Of a stretch of 37,517 nt of DNA, positions 23,738 to 31,910 are shown in pieces. Each line of letters opens with the position of its first letter. The first letter of the stretch is position 1. Source of the DNA: Bacteroidota bacterium (GTDB taxonomy: Bacteria > Bacteroidota > Bacteroidia > Bacteroidales > VadinHA17); assembly GCA_030596025.1 (NCBI GenBank), contig JAUVKW010000008.1:1-37517 (forward strand), read 5' to 3'. Both the position numbers and the translations under genes were made by a program. The notes below the pieces were generated by a model. That model had not been told where the DNA came from and ran no database searches. It saw nothing but the letters and a program-made list of their open reading frames with translations.

Positions 23738-23943
23738 CTTTCTATGCTTTCAATTATTGATTTTGCTTTAATTACAAGGTTTCTGTCGACATAAACCTCC
23801 ACTTCTCCAAACATGGAATAGGATGAATCTATTTTATTAATCACAACAGAAACAATATTATTCTCCTGGAGAACCTGTTTCACAATATCAGCAAGGTAAG
23901 GCTGGTCGGTAGTAAATACTGATACCCAATTGTCTTCCATCAT
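23734..23943 (-). CDS. DUF2007 small protein
   Basis: A 69-residue protein with the DUF2007 layout: WVSVFTTDQPYLADIVKQVLQENNI, a central valine-rich strand with a metal-like IDSSY stretch, and VEVYVDRNLVIKAKSIIES at the end. The family (annotated as putative signal-transducing or GlnB-like fold proteins) has no proven function. It sits 15 bp after ftsH and overlaps the TTG start of cdsA by four bases, so it is part of that operon. Two adjacent ATGs (23943, 23940) are possible starts. Confidence 0.8.
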   Translation of the reverse strand: MMEDNWVSVFTTDQPYLADIVKQVLQENNIVSVVINKIDSSYSMFGEVEVYVDRNLVIKAKSIIESIES

Positions 23944-23958
23944 TCTACATTCACTGTG

Positions 23959-26010
23959 TCAGGTTTTACCTGTTTTATCATCGTCAGACCGGGGCTTACT
24001 TTCTTTCTTCTTTGCAGAAATTTTAGTTCCTGCTTTTTTTCCTGGAGTTATGGTTTTGTCATTCTTTCTCTTCCCAAAAATTCGTTCCAGGTCTTCACTA
24101 AAAATAACTTCTTTTTCAAGAAGAAGATTTGCAAGTTCATCCAATCCCTTCCTGTTATCCCTTAAAACTTTTTTTGCTGTTTCAAAGCTTTTATCAACAA
24201 GCTTCTTAACCTCTTCATCTATCAACTCAGCAGTTTTCTCACTGTAAGGCTTGTGGAAACTATATTCTGACTGGCCAGAAGAATCATAAAAACTAATATT
24301 TCCCAGCTCTGAGCTCATTCCAAAATAAGTAATCATTGCATAAGCTTGCTTGGTCACTTTTTCCAGGTCGTTAAGAGCCCCGGTTGAAATTTTATTAAAA
24401 ACTATTTCTTCTGAGGCTCTACCTCCCAGTGCGGAGCACATTTCATCATATAACTGCTCTGTAGTAGTTATTTGTCTTTCTTCGGGTAGGTACCAGGCTG
24501 CTCCCAGGGATTTCCCCCGGGGAACAATTGTAACCTTAACTAGAGGATTTGCATGTTCAAGCAACCAGCTAACAGTGGCATGCCCGGCTTCATGAAAGGC
24601 AATGGTTTTTTTCTCTTCAGGAGTAATAATTTTATTTTTTCGCTCCAATCCACCAACAATACGATCCACGGCATCCAGAAAATCTTGCTTTTGAACTTTT
24701 TTCTTATTTTTCCGGGCTGCTACCAGGGCTGCTTCATTACAAACATTTGCAATATCAGCACCTGAAAAACCGGGTGTTTGTTTTGAAAGAAATTCAATAT
24801 CCAGACCCTTGTCAGCCTTTATGGGTTTCAGATGAACATTAAAAATCGCTCTTCTCTCATTTAAGTCAGGTAACTCAACATGAATTTGCCGGTCGAAACG
24901 ACCTGCCCTCATCAGTGCTTTATCAAGAACATCTGCCCTATTGGTGGCTGCAAGAATAATTACCCCAACATTGCTGCCAAAACCATCCATTTCTGTAAGA
25001 AGTTGATTCAGGGTATTTTCTCTTTCATCATTAGCTCCGAAATTTGGATTTCTCCCCCTTGCTCTTCCAACAGCATCAATTTCATCAATAAACACAATAC
25101 ATGGTGCTTTCTCTTTGGCCTGTTTAAACAGGTCACGTACCCTTGAGGCTCCAACACCTACAAACATTTCCACAAAATCGGATCCGGAAATACTAAAAAA
25201 CGGCACATTTGCTTCTCCTGCTACAGCCTTTGCCAATAAGGTTTTTCCAGTACCAGGAGGACCAATAAGCAAGGCTCCTTTTGGAATCTTTCCTCCTAAT
25301 TCAGTATACTTCTTAGGATTTTTCAGAAAGTCAACTATCTCCCGAATCTCAACTTTTGCCTCTTCAAGTCCGGCAACACTTTTAAAATCGACCTTTGCAT
25401 TTGTTGAATCCTTGTCAAAAATACGAGCTTTAGACTTTCCTACATTAAAGATATTGCCAGCTCCACCTCCCGCTCCACCGCTCATTCTTCTAAATACAAA
25501 TAACCAAATAACAACTAAAATAATAAGCGGAAGCATCCAGCCTAAAGCATCCCCCAGGAAATCTTTCTTCGTTTCATAAGAAACATTTATTCTTTCATCC
25601 TCATTATAGTTATACTTATCCTGAATCTTTCCCAGCTTATCTTCAAAAGTCTCAAGTGGGCCAATATTAAATATACACTGTGGGCTGGTTTCAGACCAGG
25701 TACTAAGTCCTTTAGGCCGGATATCATCATATTTCTCAAGACCCCAGCTTTCTTTTTTCAAGTAAACATGAGCTATCTCCCTGTTTATTACAATAATCTT
25801 TTCAACCTCATGATCCTTCATCATCTCACGTTCAAACCTCTGCCAATCCACCTTGGCGGTTCCTGATCCGGAATAGATGATATTAATAAAGATAAATACC
25901 ACTGCCAGTATTCCATAAATCCAGTAAATACTAAACTTGGGACCACCTCCATCCTTGTTTGACTTTTTACCAAACAAAGAACTCATATTTTGTTTTTTCT
26001 TGTTCTCCAT
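23959..26010 (-). CDS. ftsH: ATP-dependent zinc metalloprotease FtsH
   Basis: A 683-residue membrane AAA+ protease. Membrane segments lie at about residues 27-47 and 156-173, with the periplasmic FtsH-ext domain between. The AAA domain has Walker A GPPGTGKT (250-257), Walker B IVFIDE (305-310) and the second region of homology with arginine fingers ([21 protein letters not shown], 355-375). The zinc protease motif HEAGH is at 473-477, with a later Asp in [10 protein letters not shown]. The C-terminus is a Lys/Gly-rich tail. It degrades misassembled membrane proteins and short-lived regulators. It lies 19 bp after rsfS; linkage with cdsA and psd is typical of the phylum. Confidence 0.97.
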   Translation of the reverse strand: MENKKKQNMSSLFGKKSNKDGGGPKFSIYWIYGILAVVFIFINIIYSGSGTAKVDWQRFEREMMKDHEVEKIIVINREIAHVYLKKESWGLEKYDDIRPKGLSTWSETSPQCIFNIGPLETFEDKLGKIQDKYNYNEDERINVSYETKKDFLGDALGWMLPLIILVVIWLFVFRRMSGGAGGGAGNIFNVGKSKARIFDKDSTNAKVDFKSVAGLEEAKVEIREIVDFLKNPKKYTELGGKIPKGALLIGPPGTGKTLLAKAVAGEANVPFFSISGSDFVEMFVGVGASRVRDLFKQAKEKAPCIVFIDEIDAVGRARGRNPNFGANDERENTLNQLLTEMDGFGSNVGVIILAATNRADVLDKALMRAGRFDRQIHVELPDLNERRAIFNVHLKPIKADKGLDIEFLSKQTPGFSGADIANVCNEAALVAARKNKKKVQKQDFLDAVDRIVGGLERKNKIITPEEKKTIAFHEAGHATVSWLLEHANPLVKVTIVPRGKSLGAAWYLPEERQITTTEQLYDEMCSALGGRASEEIVFNKISTGALNDLEKVTKQAYAMITYFGMSSELGNISFYDSSGQSEYSFHKPYSEKTAELIDEEVKKLVDKSFETAKKVLRDNRKGLDELANLLLEKEVIFSEDLERIFGKRKNDKTITPGKKAGTKISAKKKESKPRSDDDKTGKT

Positions 26011-26029
26011 AATTCACTTCATCAAATCA

Positions 26030-26404
26030 CTAATTTACATCTTCAATTTTTTCATTTTTGGCATCTGCCCATAAGTCTTCAAGATTATATAGCCTCCTAA
26101 CAGGCTCTTGAAAAATATGAACTACAACATCACTATAATCAAGCAAGATCCAATTTGCATGGGTCATTCCATCTGTATGGAGGGGTTTTTCCTTTGATCT
26201 TTTTCTAACGACATCTACAACTGATTCTGCAATAGCAGATACCTGAGAATTAGAATCGCCATGAGCAATGACAAACCTACTACATATCGAATTTTCAATC
26301 CCGGAAAGGTCAAGCACAACAACCTCTTTCCCCATTTTCTCAAAAATTCCTTCAATAACAAATTGCACCAACTTATTGGTCTGTGTTTCTTTTTTCCCTT
26401 TCAT
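26030..26404 (-). CDS. rsfS: Ribosome silencing factor RsfS
   Basis: A 124-residue protein of the RsfS/Iojap/DUF143 family. Hallmarks are VLDLSGIENSICSRFVIAHGDSNSQVSAIAESV, then HTDGMTHANWILLDYSDVVVHIFQEPVRRLYNLEDLWADA, which is nearly invariant in the family. RsfS binds ribosomal protein L14 and blocks subunit joining when nutrients are short. It is the first gene of the rsfS-ftsH-DUF2007-cdsA-psd series and divergent from birA. Confidence 0.95.
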   Translation of the reverse strand: MKGKKETQTNKLVQFVIEGIFEKMGKEVVVLDLSGIENSICSRFVIAHGDSNSQVSAIAESVVDVVRKRSKEKPLHTDGMTHANWILLDYSDVVVHIFQEPVRRLYNLEDLWADAKNEKIEDVN

Positions 26405-26418
26405 TCAATTATTTTGCA

Positions 26419-26449
26419 CAAAAATAAGGAATTAAAATGATTAATCAGA
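26419..26449 (-). promoter_or_regulatory. Promoter of the rsfS-ftsH operon
   Basis: On the minus strand TCTG (26449-26446, 3 of 4 match to the -33 TTTG) is followed after 19 bp by TATTTTTG (26426-26419, perfect -7 TAnnTTTG). The -7 box ends 14 bp before the rsfS ATG, implying a very short leader. Confidence 0.5.
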
Positions 26450-26553
26450 ACAACAAAAAATAGTAATTTTACAATAGTGTCAGAACAAAGACAAAAAACC
26501 TTACTTTGCAAGCTTAATTCCTATTGTTTTACCTCCCGTTAAGCAAATAAACC

Positions 26554-27300
26554 ATGAATCATTCAAGAGATGTCCCTGGATTAATAAAGCTTAACAAAAC
26601 TGGCTCTACCAATGATTATGCAATTGAGTTACTCTTGAAAAAAGACGTATTGGATGGTACAATTATTTGGGCTTTAGAACAAACAAAAGGAAAAGGAGAA
26701 GGAGGTAGTAAGTGGGAAAGTGAAGCTGGTTTAAACCTGACATTAACGATAATTTTCCGGCCTTCCTTCCTGCTCCCTCAAAATCAATTCTATTTGCTTC
26801 AAACTGTGGCCCTTGGAGTTTATGATTATATAAAAATATACACCGATGACGTTTTCATCAAATGGCCAAATGATTTGTATATCGGGGGGAATAAGATTGC
26901 CGGCATTCTTATTGAGAATTCTATAATCGGGGAGGAAATTAATTATTCAATTGCAGGTATAGGTATTAATATCAATCAGACAAAATTCTCCTCATCCCTC
27001 GAAAACCCCATATCCCTAAAAATCTCAACCAATAATCATTATGAGCTAGAGGAAAGCCTGGGCCTGCTATATCAACATATTGGAAATAACTACCAATTAC
27101 TAAAAGAAAGAAAATATAAAGAAATCAATAGTAGATACCAATCTGTATTATACAAACTGGAAAAGTTATCTGTTTTTCATTTTCAGGGAAAAATGATCCG
27201 TGGAAAAATCAAAGGTGTTACTGACTCCGGAGAATTATTACTGGAACTGGAATCCGGTGAGAAACAGTCTTTTGGATTTAAGGAACTTATATATAAATAA
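26554..27300 (+). CDS. birA: Biotin--[acetyl-CoA-carboxylase] ligase
   Basis: A 248-residue biotin protein ligase without an N-terminal DNA-binding domain, so enzymatic only. LNKTGSTNDYAIELL opens the catalytic domain; the biotinyl-AMP loop reads TKGKGEGGSKWESEAGLNL in the place of the common GRGRxGR form; VFIKWPNDLYIGGNKIAGILIEN is the conserved KWPND motif with the catalytic lysine. A small C-terminal SH3-like domain follows (about residues 205-248). It attaches biotin to carboxylase carrier proteins through biotinyl-AMP. It is divergent from rsfS (150 bp apart), a common Bacteroidota arrangement. Confidence 0.94.
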   Translation: MNHSRDVPGLIKLNKTGSTNDYAIELLLKKDVLDGTIIWALEQTKGKGEGGSKWESEAGLNLTLTIIFRPSFLLPQNQFYLLQTVALGVYDYIKIYTDDVFIKWPNDLYIGGNKIAGILIENSIIGEEINYSIAGIGININQTKFSSSLENPISLKISTNNHYELEESLGLLYQHIGNNYQLLKERKYKEINSRYQSVLYKLEKLSVFHFQGKMIRGKIKGVTDSGELLLELESGEKQSFGFKELIYK

Positions 27301-27689
27301 GGATAGATTTCCCTTGTTGTTTTTATGTAAAACTGCTTAGCATATACCCCTCAACTTAAGAAGATATTTGTCTGTAGCTGATTCAATTGGTGGCTTTAAT
27401 CTATATGACATATTTATACCTATAATATTTTACACTTGGTGAATCTTTGTGCCTTGGAGCCTTGGCCTGCCCCGTAGGGAAGAATGACCGTACTGGGGTG
27501 GCAAAAAATAATAGACACGAAGACACCAAGAAAACACCAAGAATTTGAATTGCTAATTTAGGATAGTGACACATTTGTATTACAAAAAATAAGAAAGTGT
27601 AAGCTGCTGCTAATTAAAGAAAGAAACAAAATTAGATTGATGGGTATTCGTTTGGTGGTTAAGTTTATTCGGCATATCTCCCTTTCGCA
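27301..27689. other. Gene-free interval between birA and the SRPBCC gene
   Basis: No gene was recognised. The middle holds a dispersed-repeat cassette (27436-27540). The right end has an inverted pair TTATTCG (27665-27671) and CGAATAA (27693-27699) that reaches into the SRPBCC stop codon; without a T-run it is not a convincing terminator. Confidence 0.5.
27436..27540. repeat. Dispersed-repeat cassette with inverted ends
   Basis: The left end reads CTTGGTGAATCTTTGTGCC and the right end GACACGAAGACACCAAG followed by a second CACCAAG, so CTTGGTG/CACCAAG form inverted ends. Between them is a GC-richer core with CCCCGTAGGG and an A-run. Sequences of the form 'cttggtgtctttgtgcc' are frequent short intergenic repeats in Bacteroidota (general knowledge). 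It contains no ORF. Confidence 0.5.
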
Positions 27690-28097
27690 TCACGAATAAG
27701 AGAAATTTTCCATTTTTGTGACAATGATCTCCAGAAAATTCTTTAAGGGATTGGATGCGACCATCTTAATCATGGGATTCAGATCTGCTTTCATAGTCAG
27801 TTTAACCCGGGTATCATTTTCTTCAAGATCTTTTAATTGAATCCACATATAGAATTCTACACTGGCCATTCCACTACCGGTAATCTTAATCAGCTTATCT
27901 GGTTCTCTTTCTATGATCTCTAGTCCCACCTCCCCTATTCCATCTACCTTAAAAGAACATTTGCTTTCATCAGATTTCCAGTCTTTTGCCTTATCCCCGG
28001 GGATAAATTGCTCAAAATTATTAAAATCGGAAAGAAAATTATAAACAGTTTTCTGTGAGGATTGTATTTTCCCGACTCTGCTTTCGAATGTAGTCAT
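27690..28097 (-). CDS. SRPBCC (START/Bet v1-like) family protein
   Basis: A 135-residue soluble protein with the helix-grip pattern: ESRVGKIQSSQKTVYNFLSDFNNFEQFIP at the start, alternating beta strands through the middle (CSFKVDGIGEVGLEIIEREPDKLIKITGSG, FYMWIQLKD, DTRVKLTMKADLNPMI), and a C-terminal long helix. This fold binds hydrophobic ligands; Bacteroidota members of this length have no assigned role. It is a separate unit, 304 bp downstream of pyrE on the same strand. Family fairly sure, ligand unknown. Confidence 0.8.
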   Translation of the reverse strand: MTTFESRVGKIQSSQKTVYNFLSDFNNFEQFIPGDKAKDWKSDESKCSFKVDGIGEVGLEIIEREPDKLIKITGSGMASVEFYMWIQLKDLEENDTRVKLTMKADLNPMIKMVASNPLKNFLEIIVTKMENFSYS

Positions 28098-28401
28098 ATG
28101 GTATTTTTTTTGCTTTCATATTTGTAAATCTCAAACAATAAATAAGTGTATTTAGATTACTGGTATTAGATATTATTTGTTCACTGTTTTACTGCTTAGT
28201 ACTTCCTTCCTACTATAATTTCTTTTCGGGCTACCTCTCTTTGCTGTTTGTCTTGCGGTCCGGGAAGGCATTTGATTTTGATATTGCGTTTCGGTACGGA
28301 CCTCTTTTAGGGAGTCACCTTCAAACACCAGGCTAAAGCCTGGAGCTGCTTTTTTCCCTCACAGATGTCTTATCCTCCAGTGCTCTACGTCGTATAAATC
28401 C
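28098..28401. other. Gene-free interval between pyrE and the SRPBCC gene
   Basis: No gene was recognised. It contains the perfect 7-bp palindrome CCAGGCT-AA-AGCCTGG at 28328-28343, a REP-like unit. The last 100 bp before 28097 should hold the SRPBCC promoter, but no full TTTG-N19-TAnnTTTG match was seen. Confidence 0.5.
28328..28343. repeat. REP-like palindrome CCAGGCTAAAGCCTGG
   Basis: A perfect 7-bp inverted repeat with a 2-base centre, followed on the plus strand by AGCTGCTTTTTT. It may also act as a weak transcription stop on that strand, but no plus-strand gene precedes it. Confidence 0.6.
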
Positions 28402-29034
28402 TCAGGGTGTCCAGTTCCCAGGATCTTTTCTCCATTTTTTCAGTGTTTCTTTTTTTTCAGGTGATATAAAACCAGTTTTTTCAGCCTGCTCAATAAGCAC
28501 AGAATAATTTCCCAGTGTAGTTAGTTCTACTCCTGATTCCTTAAAATTATTCTCAGCTACCTGAAACTGGTAGGAGAAAATAGCCACCATTCCCAGAACT
28601 CTGGTTTTTGCTTCTCTAAGGGCAGCTACTGCATTTAAGCTGCTATTGCCCGTTGAAATAAGATCTTCAATTACCACTACCTTTTGTCCCTCCTGCAGAA
28701 CTCCCTCAATTTGGTTGCCAAGCCCATGGTCTTTGGCTTTGGGTCTGACATAAACAAAAGGTAATCCCAGTTCCTCCGCCACCAGCACTCCGATGGCAAT
28801 TGCTCCTGTTGCAACCCCTGCAATCAACTCAACATCTGGATACTTTTCCCGAATTATACGGGCAAAGTCAGCCTTTAAAAACGTCCTTGCTTCAGGGAAT
28901 GATAAAGTTTTTCTATTGTCACAATAAATTGGGGATTTCCACCCTGATGCCCATGTGAAAGGGTTTGCAGGATCTAATTTTATTGACTTAATTTGCAATA
29001 GAATTTCAGCAACTTTCTTTTCATTTTCTTTCAT
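28402..29034 (-). CDS. pyrE: Orotate phosphoribosyltransferase
   Basis: A 210-residue PRTase. FTWASGWKSPIYCDNRKTLSFPEAR (about residues 22-46) is the conserved N-terminal segment, AGVATGAIAIGVLVAEELGLPFVYVRPKAKDHG carries the flexible-loop lysines, and VVVIEDLISTGNSS (about 118-131) is the PRPP-binding motif. It converts orotate and PRPP to OMP in pyrimidine synthesis. Its ATG is only 7 bp from the ATG of the divergent NUDIX gene, so its promoter must overlap that gene; a TACATTTG box at 29046-29039 would give an almost leaderless mRNA. Confidence 0.95.
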   Translation of the reverse strand: MKENEKKVAEILLQIKSIKLDPANPFTWASGWKSPIYCDNRKTLSFPEARTFLKADFARIIREKYPDVELIAGVATGAIAIGVLVAEELGLPFVYVRPKAKDHGLGNQIEGVLQEGQKVVVIEDLISTGNSSLNAVAALREAKTRVLGMVAIFSYQFQVAENNFKESGVELTTLGNYSVLIEQAEKTGFISPEKKETLKKWRKDPGNWTP

Positions 29035-29041
29035 AGGACAA

Positions 29042-29662
29042 ATGTATAAAGTTTTTTATCAAGACCGTATTATATACCTGACTGAAGATTTCACTTCAAA
29101 CTTTCATAATAATTATGGTTTGTTTTATAAATTTTATAACTCTGATGAATTAAAAGACTTGCTTAAGTTATTTTCTTTTGTCACGAGTATTAAGAAACTA
29201 TATGTTTTTCATAGCAAGCTTGATCAGCTTTTTAAGCAGTTCAGTAGTTGTTTTGTAAATATAACTGCTGCAGGTGGAGTGGTTACCAACCCTGAGGGAA
29301 AGGTTCTGATGATTAAAAGAAGAGGGAAGTGGGACCTTCCAAAAGGAAAAACCGAAGAAGGTGAAAACATTGAACAAACAGCTCTAAGGGAAGTTACTGA
29401 AGAAACCGGAATACAAGGCCTGGAAATTGTTAAACCATTAGTAACTACCTATCATATATACAGTAGTGGGAATGACCAGATGTTAAAGAAAAATGTCTGG
29501 TTTGATATGAGATCCTCCTCCAATGAGGCTCTGGTTCCTCAATCAGAAGAAGAAATTAGTGAAGCCATTTGGTTCAATACGGAAGACCTGTCTTTGATCC
29601 TGGGCAATACCTATTTGTCTATTATTGACATATTAAAAGAAAAGAAATTATTGCCTTTTTAG
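29042..29662 (+). CDS. NUDIX hydrolase with N-terminal extension
   Basis: A 206-residue protein. The start at ATG 29042 is favoured because MYKVFYQDRIIYLTEDF is the typical opening of this Bacteroidota NUDIX group; an upstream extension would run into pyrE. Residues 1-75 form an N-terminal region of unknown role. The NUDIX box GKTEEGENIEQTALREVTEETGI (about residues 102-124) matches G-x5-E-x7-REU-xEE-xGU exactly. Such enzymes hydrolyse nucleoside diphosphates linked to another moiety; the substrate is not predictable. It converges on the propeller-like gene with a 30-bp gap and no visible terminator. Confidence 0.88.
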   Translation: MYKVFYQDRIIYLTEDFTSNFHNNYGLFYKFYNSDELKDLLKLFSFVTSIKKLYVFHSKLDQLFKQFSSCFVNITAAGGVVTNPEGKVLMIKRRGKWDLPKGKTEEGENIEQTALREVTEETGIQGLEIVKPLVTTYHIYSSGNDQMLKKNVWFDMRSSSNEALVPQSEEEISEAIWFNTEDLSLILGNTYLSIIDILKEKKLLPF

Positions 29663-29692
29663 AAGTTTTGCCCATAATGAAAAACAATCATT

Positions 29693-30976
29693 CTAATTCT
29701 CTAATTTAAACCTTACTAACCTCATAGGTACTCCTTCTGCTTCTTTTAGTTCTTGTAAACCATATAAGTAGCCATTAAAAAAAACAAGTTTATCAGGATT
29801 GATAACAAGATTATAATCGTCACAAATAAAAGAACTTTGGCAGACGAATTTCCCTTCTGCATTGTATGTAAACACGTTGAATTTGTTAGCTCCTTCCTCT
29901 TTGGGGTATTCAAAGAAAATAAGATTGCCGTCAGAATCTTTAATAACAGTAGAGAAGTAAGGGATTGGTATCTGTTCTGAAATCTTTGTTAAATCTTCTT
30001 CCATCTTTTTTATAATGACCTTATAGTATTCCAGGTATTCAATAATTCTTTCGGTTTTATCCGTTTGACTTTCCATTGATTTGACCTGTTTTTTATATTT
30101 CTTAATGGTTTTCTCTTGTATTTCAATTTGTTCTGCCGGTGTAATGGATCCGGGTTCCCAATTGACTTTTTTCTTAGTAATATAACTGCCATCCAATTTA
30201 TATTCAAGAATTTCTCCATTGGGCGGAATAGCTATTAACAGCTTATCTTTCAATAATGAAATAATAGGTGCTGGTCTGAAACCTAAATAACCTGTATGAG
30301 GCATGGTTCTAAATCTAATTAGACCTCCATTCTTCAAATTGTAACTATAAACAAACATTTGATCTTTGGAATCATTTTTAGGCCTCTTTGTAAAATGATC
30401 CCAAATAATATTTTCCTCATTGGTTTCATAATCTAATATTGAAACAAAATCTCTGAATCGATCGCTCCAGATTACCCAGCCTACCACTGCAAGTTTTTTA
30501 TTGGGTAAAGGGATAATTTGCTTGGCCATGTAGTTAAGTGTAAGTGTTTTAAGGTAGTTGCCTTCAAGGTCAAAGCAGGTCATTTTGCCCATATTGGTTA
30601 GTCCGGTATAAAATATTTCATTATTAAGAATCCCGGAAATATCAGGAGTTTTCATCTTTTCTCCTTTACTGTTTACAATACTGAACTCTTTTTCAAATTT
30701 CCCATCGGGATTAAACTTTGTGAAAAAATTCCGGTAATAATGATTTACGATAAATGAACCATCATCCAATATTATTAACGATTTTCGTTTTCCAACATGC
30801 TTTTTATGCATGGTATCATTATAAGTTTTAAAAACATTATTCCAATCATTTGTTTTACCAAATTCAGTATCAGGAATTAACTTAACAGGCCCATTTTTAT
30901 ATATATCTAATAATTTCTGCGCATTAATATTGCCAATTAATAAGAAAGCTATTAGCAAATTTGTTATTGTTTTCAT
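29693..30976 (-). CDS. Exported 6-bladed beta-propeller-like protein in an ECF sigma locus
   Basis: From the ATG at 30976 (the frame extends two codons to a TTG) the protein has 427 residues. A signal peptide ends near NINAQK. Repeated strand patterns with Asp-Gly turns (LDDGSFIVNHY, NPDGKFEKEF, LEGNYLKTLTL, KDSDGNLIFFEYP, AEGKFVCQSSF) fit the six-bladed propeller family common in Bacteroidota envelopes. A Lys/Glu-rich segment near residues 270-330 (AEQIEIQEKTIKKYKKQVKS and on) interrupts the propeller and should form a coiled coil. It lies 12 bp after the anti-sigma gene and is probably co-transcribed, so it may be the effector or sensor of the sigma pair. Function unknown; fold call is moderate. 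Confidence 0.6.
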   Translation of the reverse strand: MKTITNLLIAFLLIGNINAQKLLDIYKNGPVKLIPDTEFGKTNDWNNVFKTYNDTMHKKHVGKRKSLIILDDGSFIVNHYYRNFFTKFNPDGKFEKEFSIVNSKGEKMKTPDISGILNNEIFYTGLTNMGKMTCFDLEGNYLKTLTLNYMAKQIIPLPNKKLAVVGWVIWSDRFRDFVSILDYETNEENIIWDHFTKRPKNDSKDQMFVYSYNLKNGGLIRFRTMPHTGYLGFRPAPIISLLKDKLLIAIPPNGEILEYKLDGSYITKKKVNWEPGSITPAEQIEIQEKTIKKYKKQVKSMESQTDKTERIIEYLEYYKVIIKKMEEDLTKISEQIPIPYFSTVIKDSDGNLIFFEYPKEEGANKFNVFTYNAEGKFVCQSSFICDDYNLVINPDKLVFFNGYLYGLQELKEAEGVPMRLVRFKLEN

Positions 30977-30988
30977 GATCAATTGCTT

Positions 30989-31471
30989 TTATAAATTATT
31001 AATGTTATTTTCTATTTGCTTACCGGATTTATCTATAATATATATTGACATGGATTGTTCGTGCAGGGGTTTGTTGGCATCCACTTCGCTGCTCATATCA
31101 AATATTATGTACCTTACATCATCCTGAATATTGGTATTATGTTTTTTGTATATAAATAATGATGAAGCAATTAGAATAGCCGCAGCGGCGGCCCATTTCC
31201 AATAAAACAAACGGTATTTTTTTCTTGCAATTACTGGTGTTTTTTCATGCTTAAATTCAGGGATCTCTATTGATTCTATATTAACTAAAGATATACTTTG
31301 CTTAAAATCGAAAATTAATTTTTTTTGCTCATACAATCTTAGATTACAGTTTTCACATTCTGCAAAATGTTTTTCCATCCCTGCCTTTTCAAATTCATCT
31401 ATCTCATTATCAATATACATTTGAATCATTTCATCAGACATGCATTTGCTATTGTTACCTTTCCATTTCAT
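30989..31471 (-). CDS. Anti-sigma factor with zinc-finger (zf-HC2) domain and one membrane segment
   Basis: A 160-residue protein. Residues 11-50 are a ZAS-type domain with HFAECENC (His35, Cys39, Cys42) after DEMIQMYIDNEID. One membrane helix lies at about residues 91-108 (WKWAAAAAILIASSLFIY), and the C-terminal 50 residues are outside. It should bind and silence the ECF sigma factor encoded directly upstream. The start ATG at 31471 lies inside the end of the sigma gene (17-bp overlap), which favours equal synthesis of both proteins. How it is released (proteolysis or conformational change) is not visible; the downstream propeller protein could contact the outer tail. Confidence 0.82.
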   Translation of the reverse strand: MKWKGNNSKCMSDEMIQMYIDNEIDEFEKAGMEKHFAECENCNLRLYEQKKLIFDFKQSISLVNIESIEIPEFKHEKTPVIARKKYRLFYWKWAAAAAILIASSLFIYKKHNTNIQDDVRYIIFDMSSEVDANKPLHEQSMSIYIIDKSGKQIENNINNL

Positions 31472-31910
31472 GTTTTAATTTTTTTAATGCCCTTGATAGT
31501 GTTTTTCCAATGGATGTAAATTTTATTCCTGTAATTTCAACCATTTCTTTGTATGAAATATCTTCACTATAGAGTGTTAAAAGTACCCTGTCCCGTTTAT
31601 TCATTTTTTTCAGAGCCTCAACTACTTCAATATTTTTTTCGTTATCTACCTCATCGACTGCAGGATTTTCATATTCGTGTTTAGTAATCCTTTTAGTTTT
31701 ATTTAGAAAAGACATACATAAGTTACTTGTTACTTTATACAGCCATGCTTTTGTGTTATATATCTCCCTTTTTAGTTTTAATTGACTATATAAATGCAAA
31801 AATACATCTTGTGTTATGTCAACAGCATTATCATGATTACCCAGGAATTTAAATGCCAAACGATATACTAATTTGTAATAAGTATTGTATATATCTTTAA
31901 AATTGTTCAA
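31455..31910 (-). CDS. ECF-type RNA polymerase sigma factor, apparent TTG start
   Basis: A 151-residue sigma-70 family ECF factor. Region 2 covers about residues 5-65 (YNTYYKLVYRLAFKFLG...DITQDVFLHLY...TKAWLYKVTSNLC). Region 4 covers about 100-148 (MNKRDRVLLTLY, SYKEMVEITGIKFTSIGKTLSRALKKLK). The linker between is short and acidic. The first usable start is a TTG at 31910: an in-frame stop lies 10-12 bp upstream and the first in-frame ATG is beyond residue 60, inside region 2. Such a start would keep expression low. It directs transcription of target genes, probably including its own operon with the anti-sigma and propeller genes. Target promoters cannot be read here. Confidence 0.88.
   Translation of the reverse strand: MNNFKDIYNTYYKLVYRLAFKFLGNHDNAVDITQDVFLHLYSQLKLKREIYNTKAWLYKVTSNLCMSFLNKTKRITKHEYENPAVDEVDNEKNIEVVEALKKMNKRDRVLLTLYSEDISYKEMVEITGIKFTSIGKTLSRALKKLKHEMER

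Noticed and set aside
25115-25579. 154-codon plus-strand frame inside ftsH
   Set aside because: It is antisense to the conserved AAA domain of FtsH and its composition mirrors that gene.
27665-27699. TTATTCG/CGAATAA hairpin as terminator of the SRPBCC gene
   Set aside because: The loop is 21 bases, the stem is AT-rich and no T-run follows on the minus strand.
28955-29041. N-terminal extension of the NUDIX protein into pyrE
   Set aside because: The extension is antisense to the conserved start of pyrE, and the family-typical N-terminus begins at 29042.
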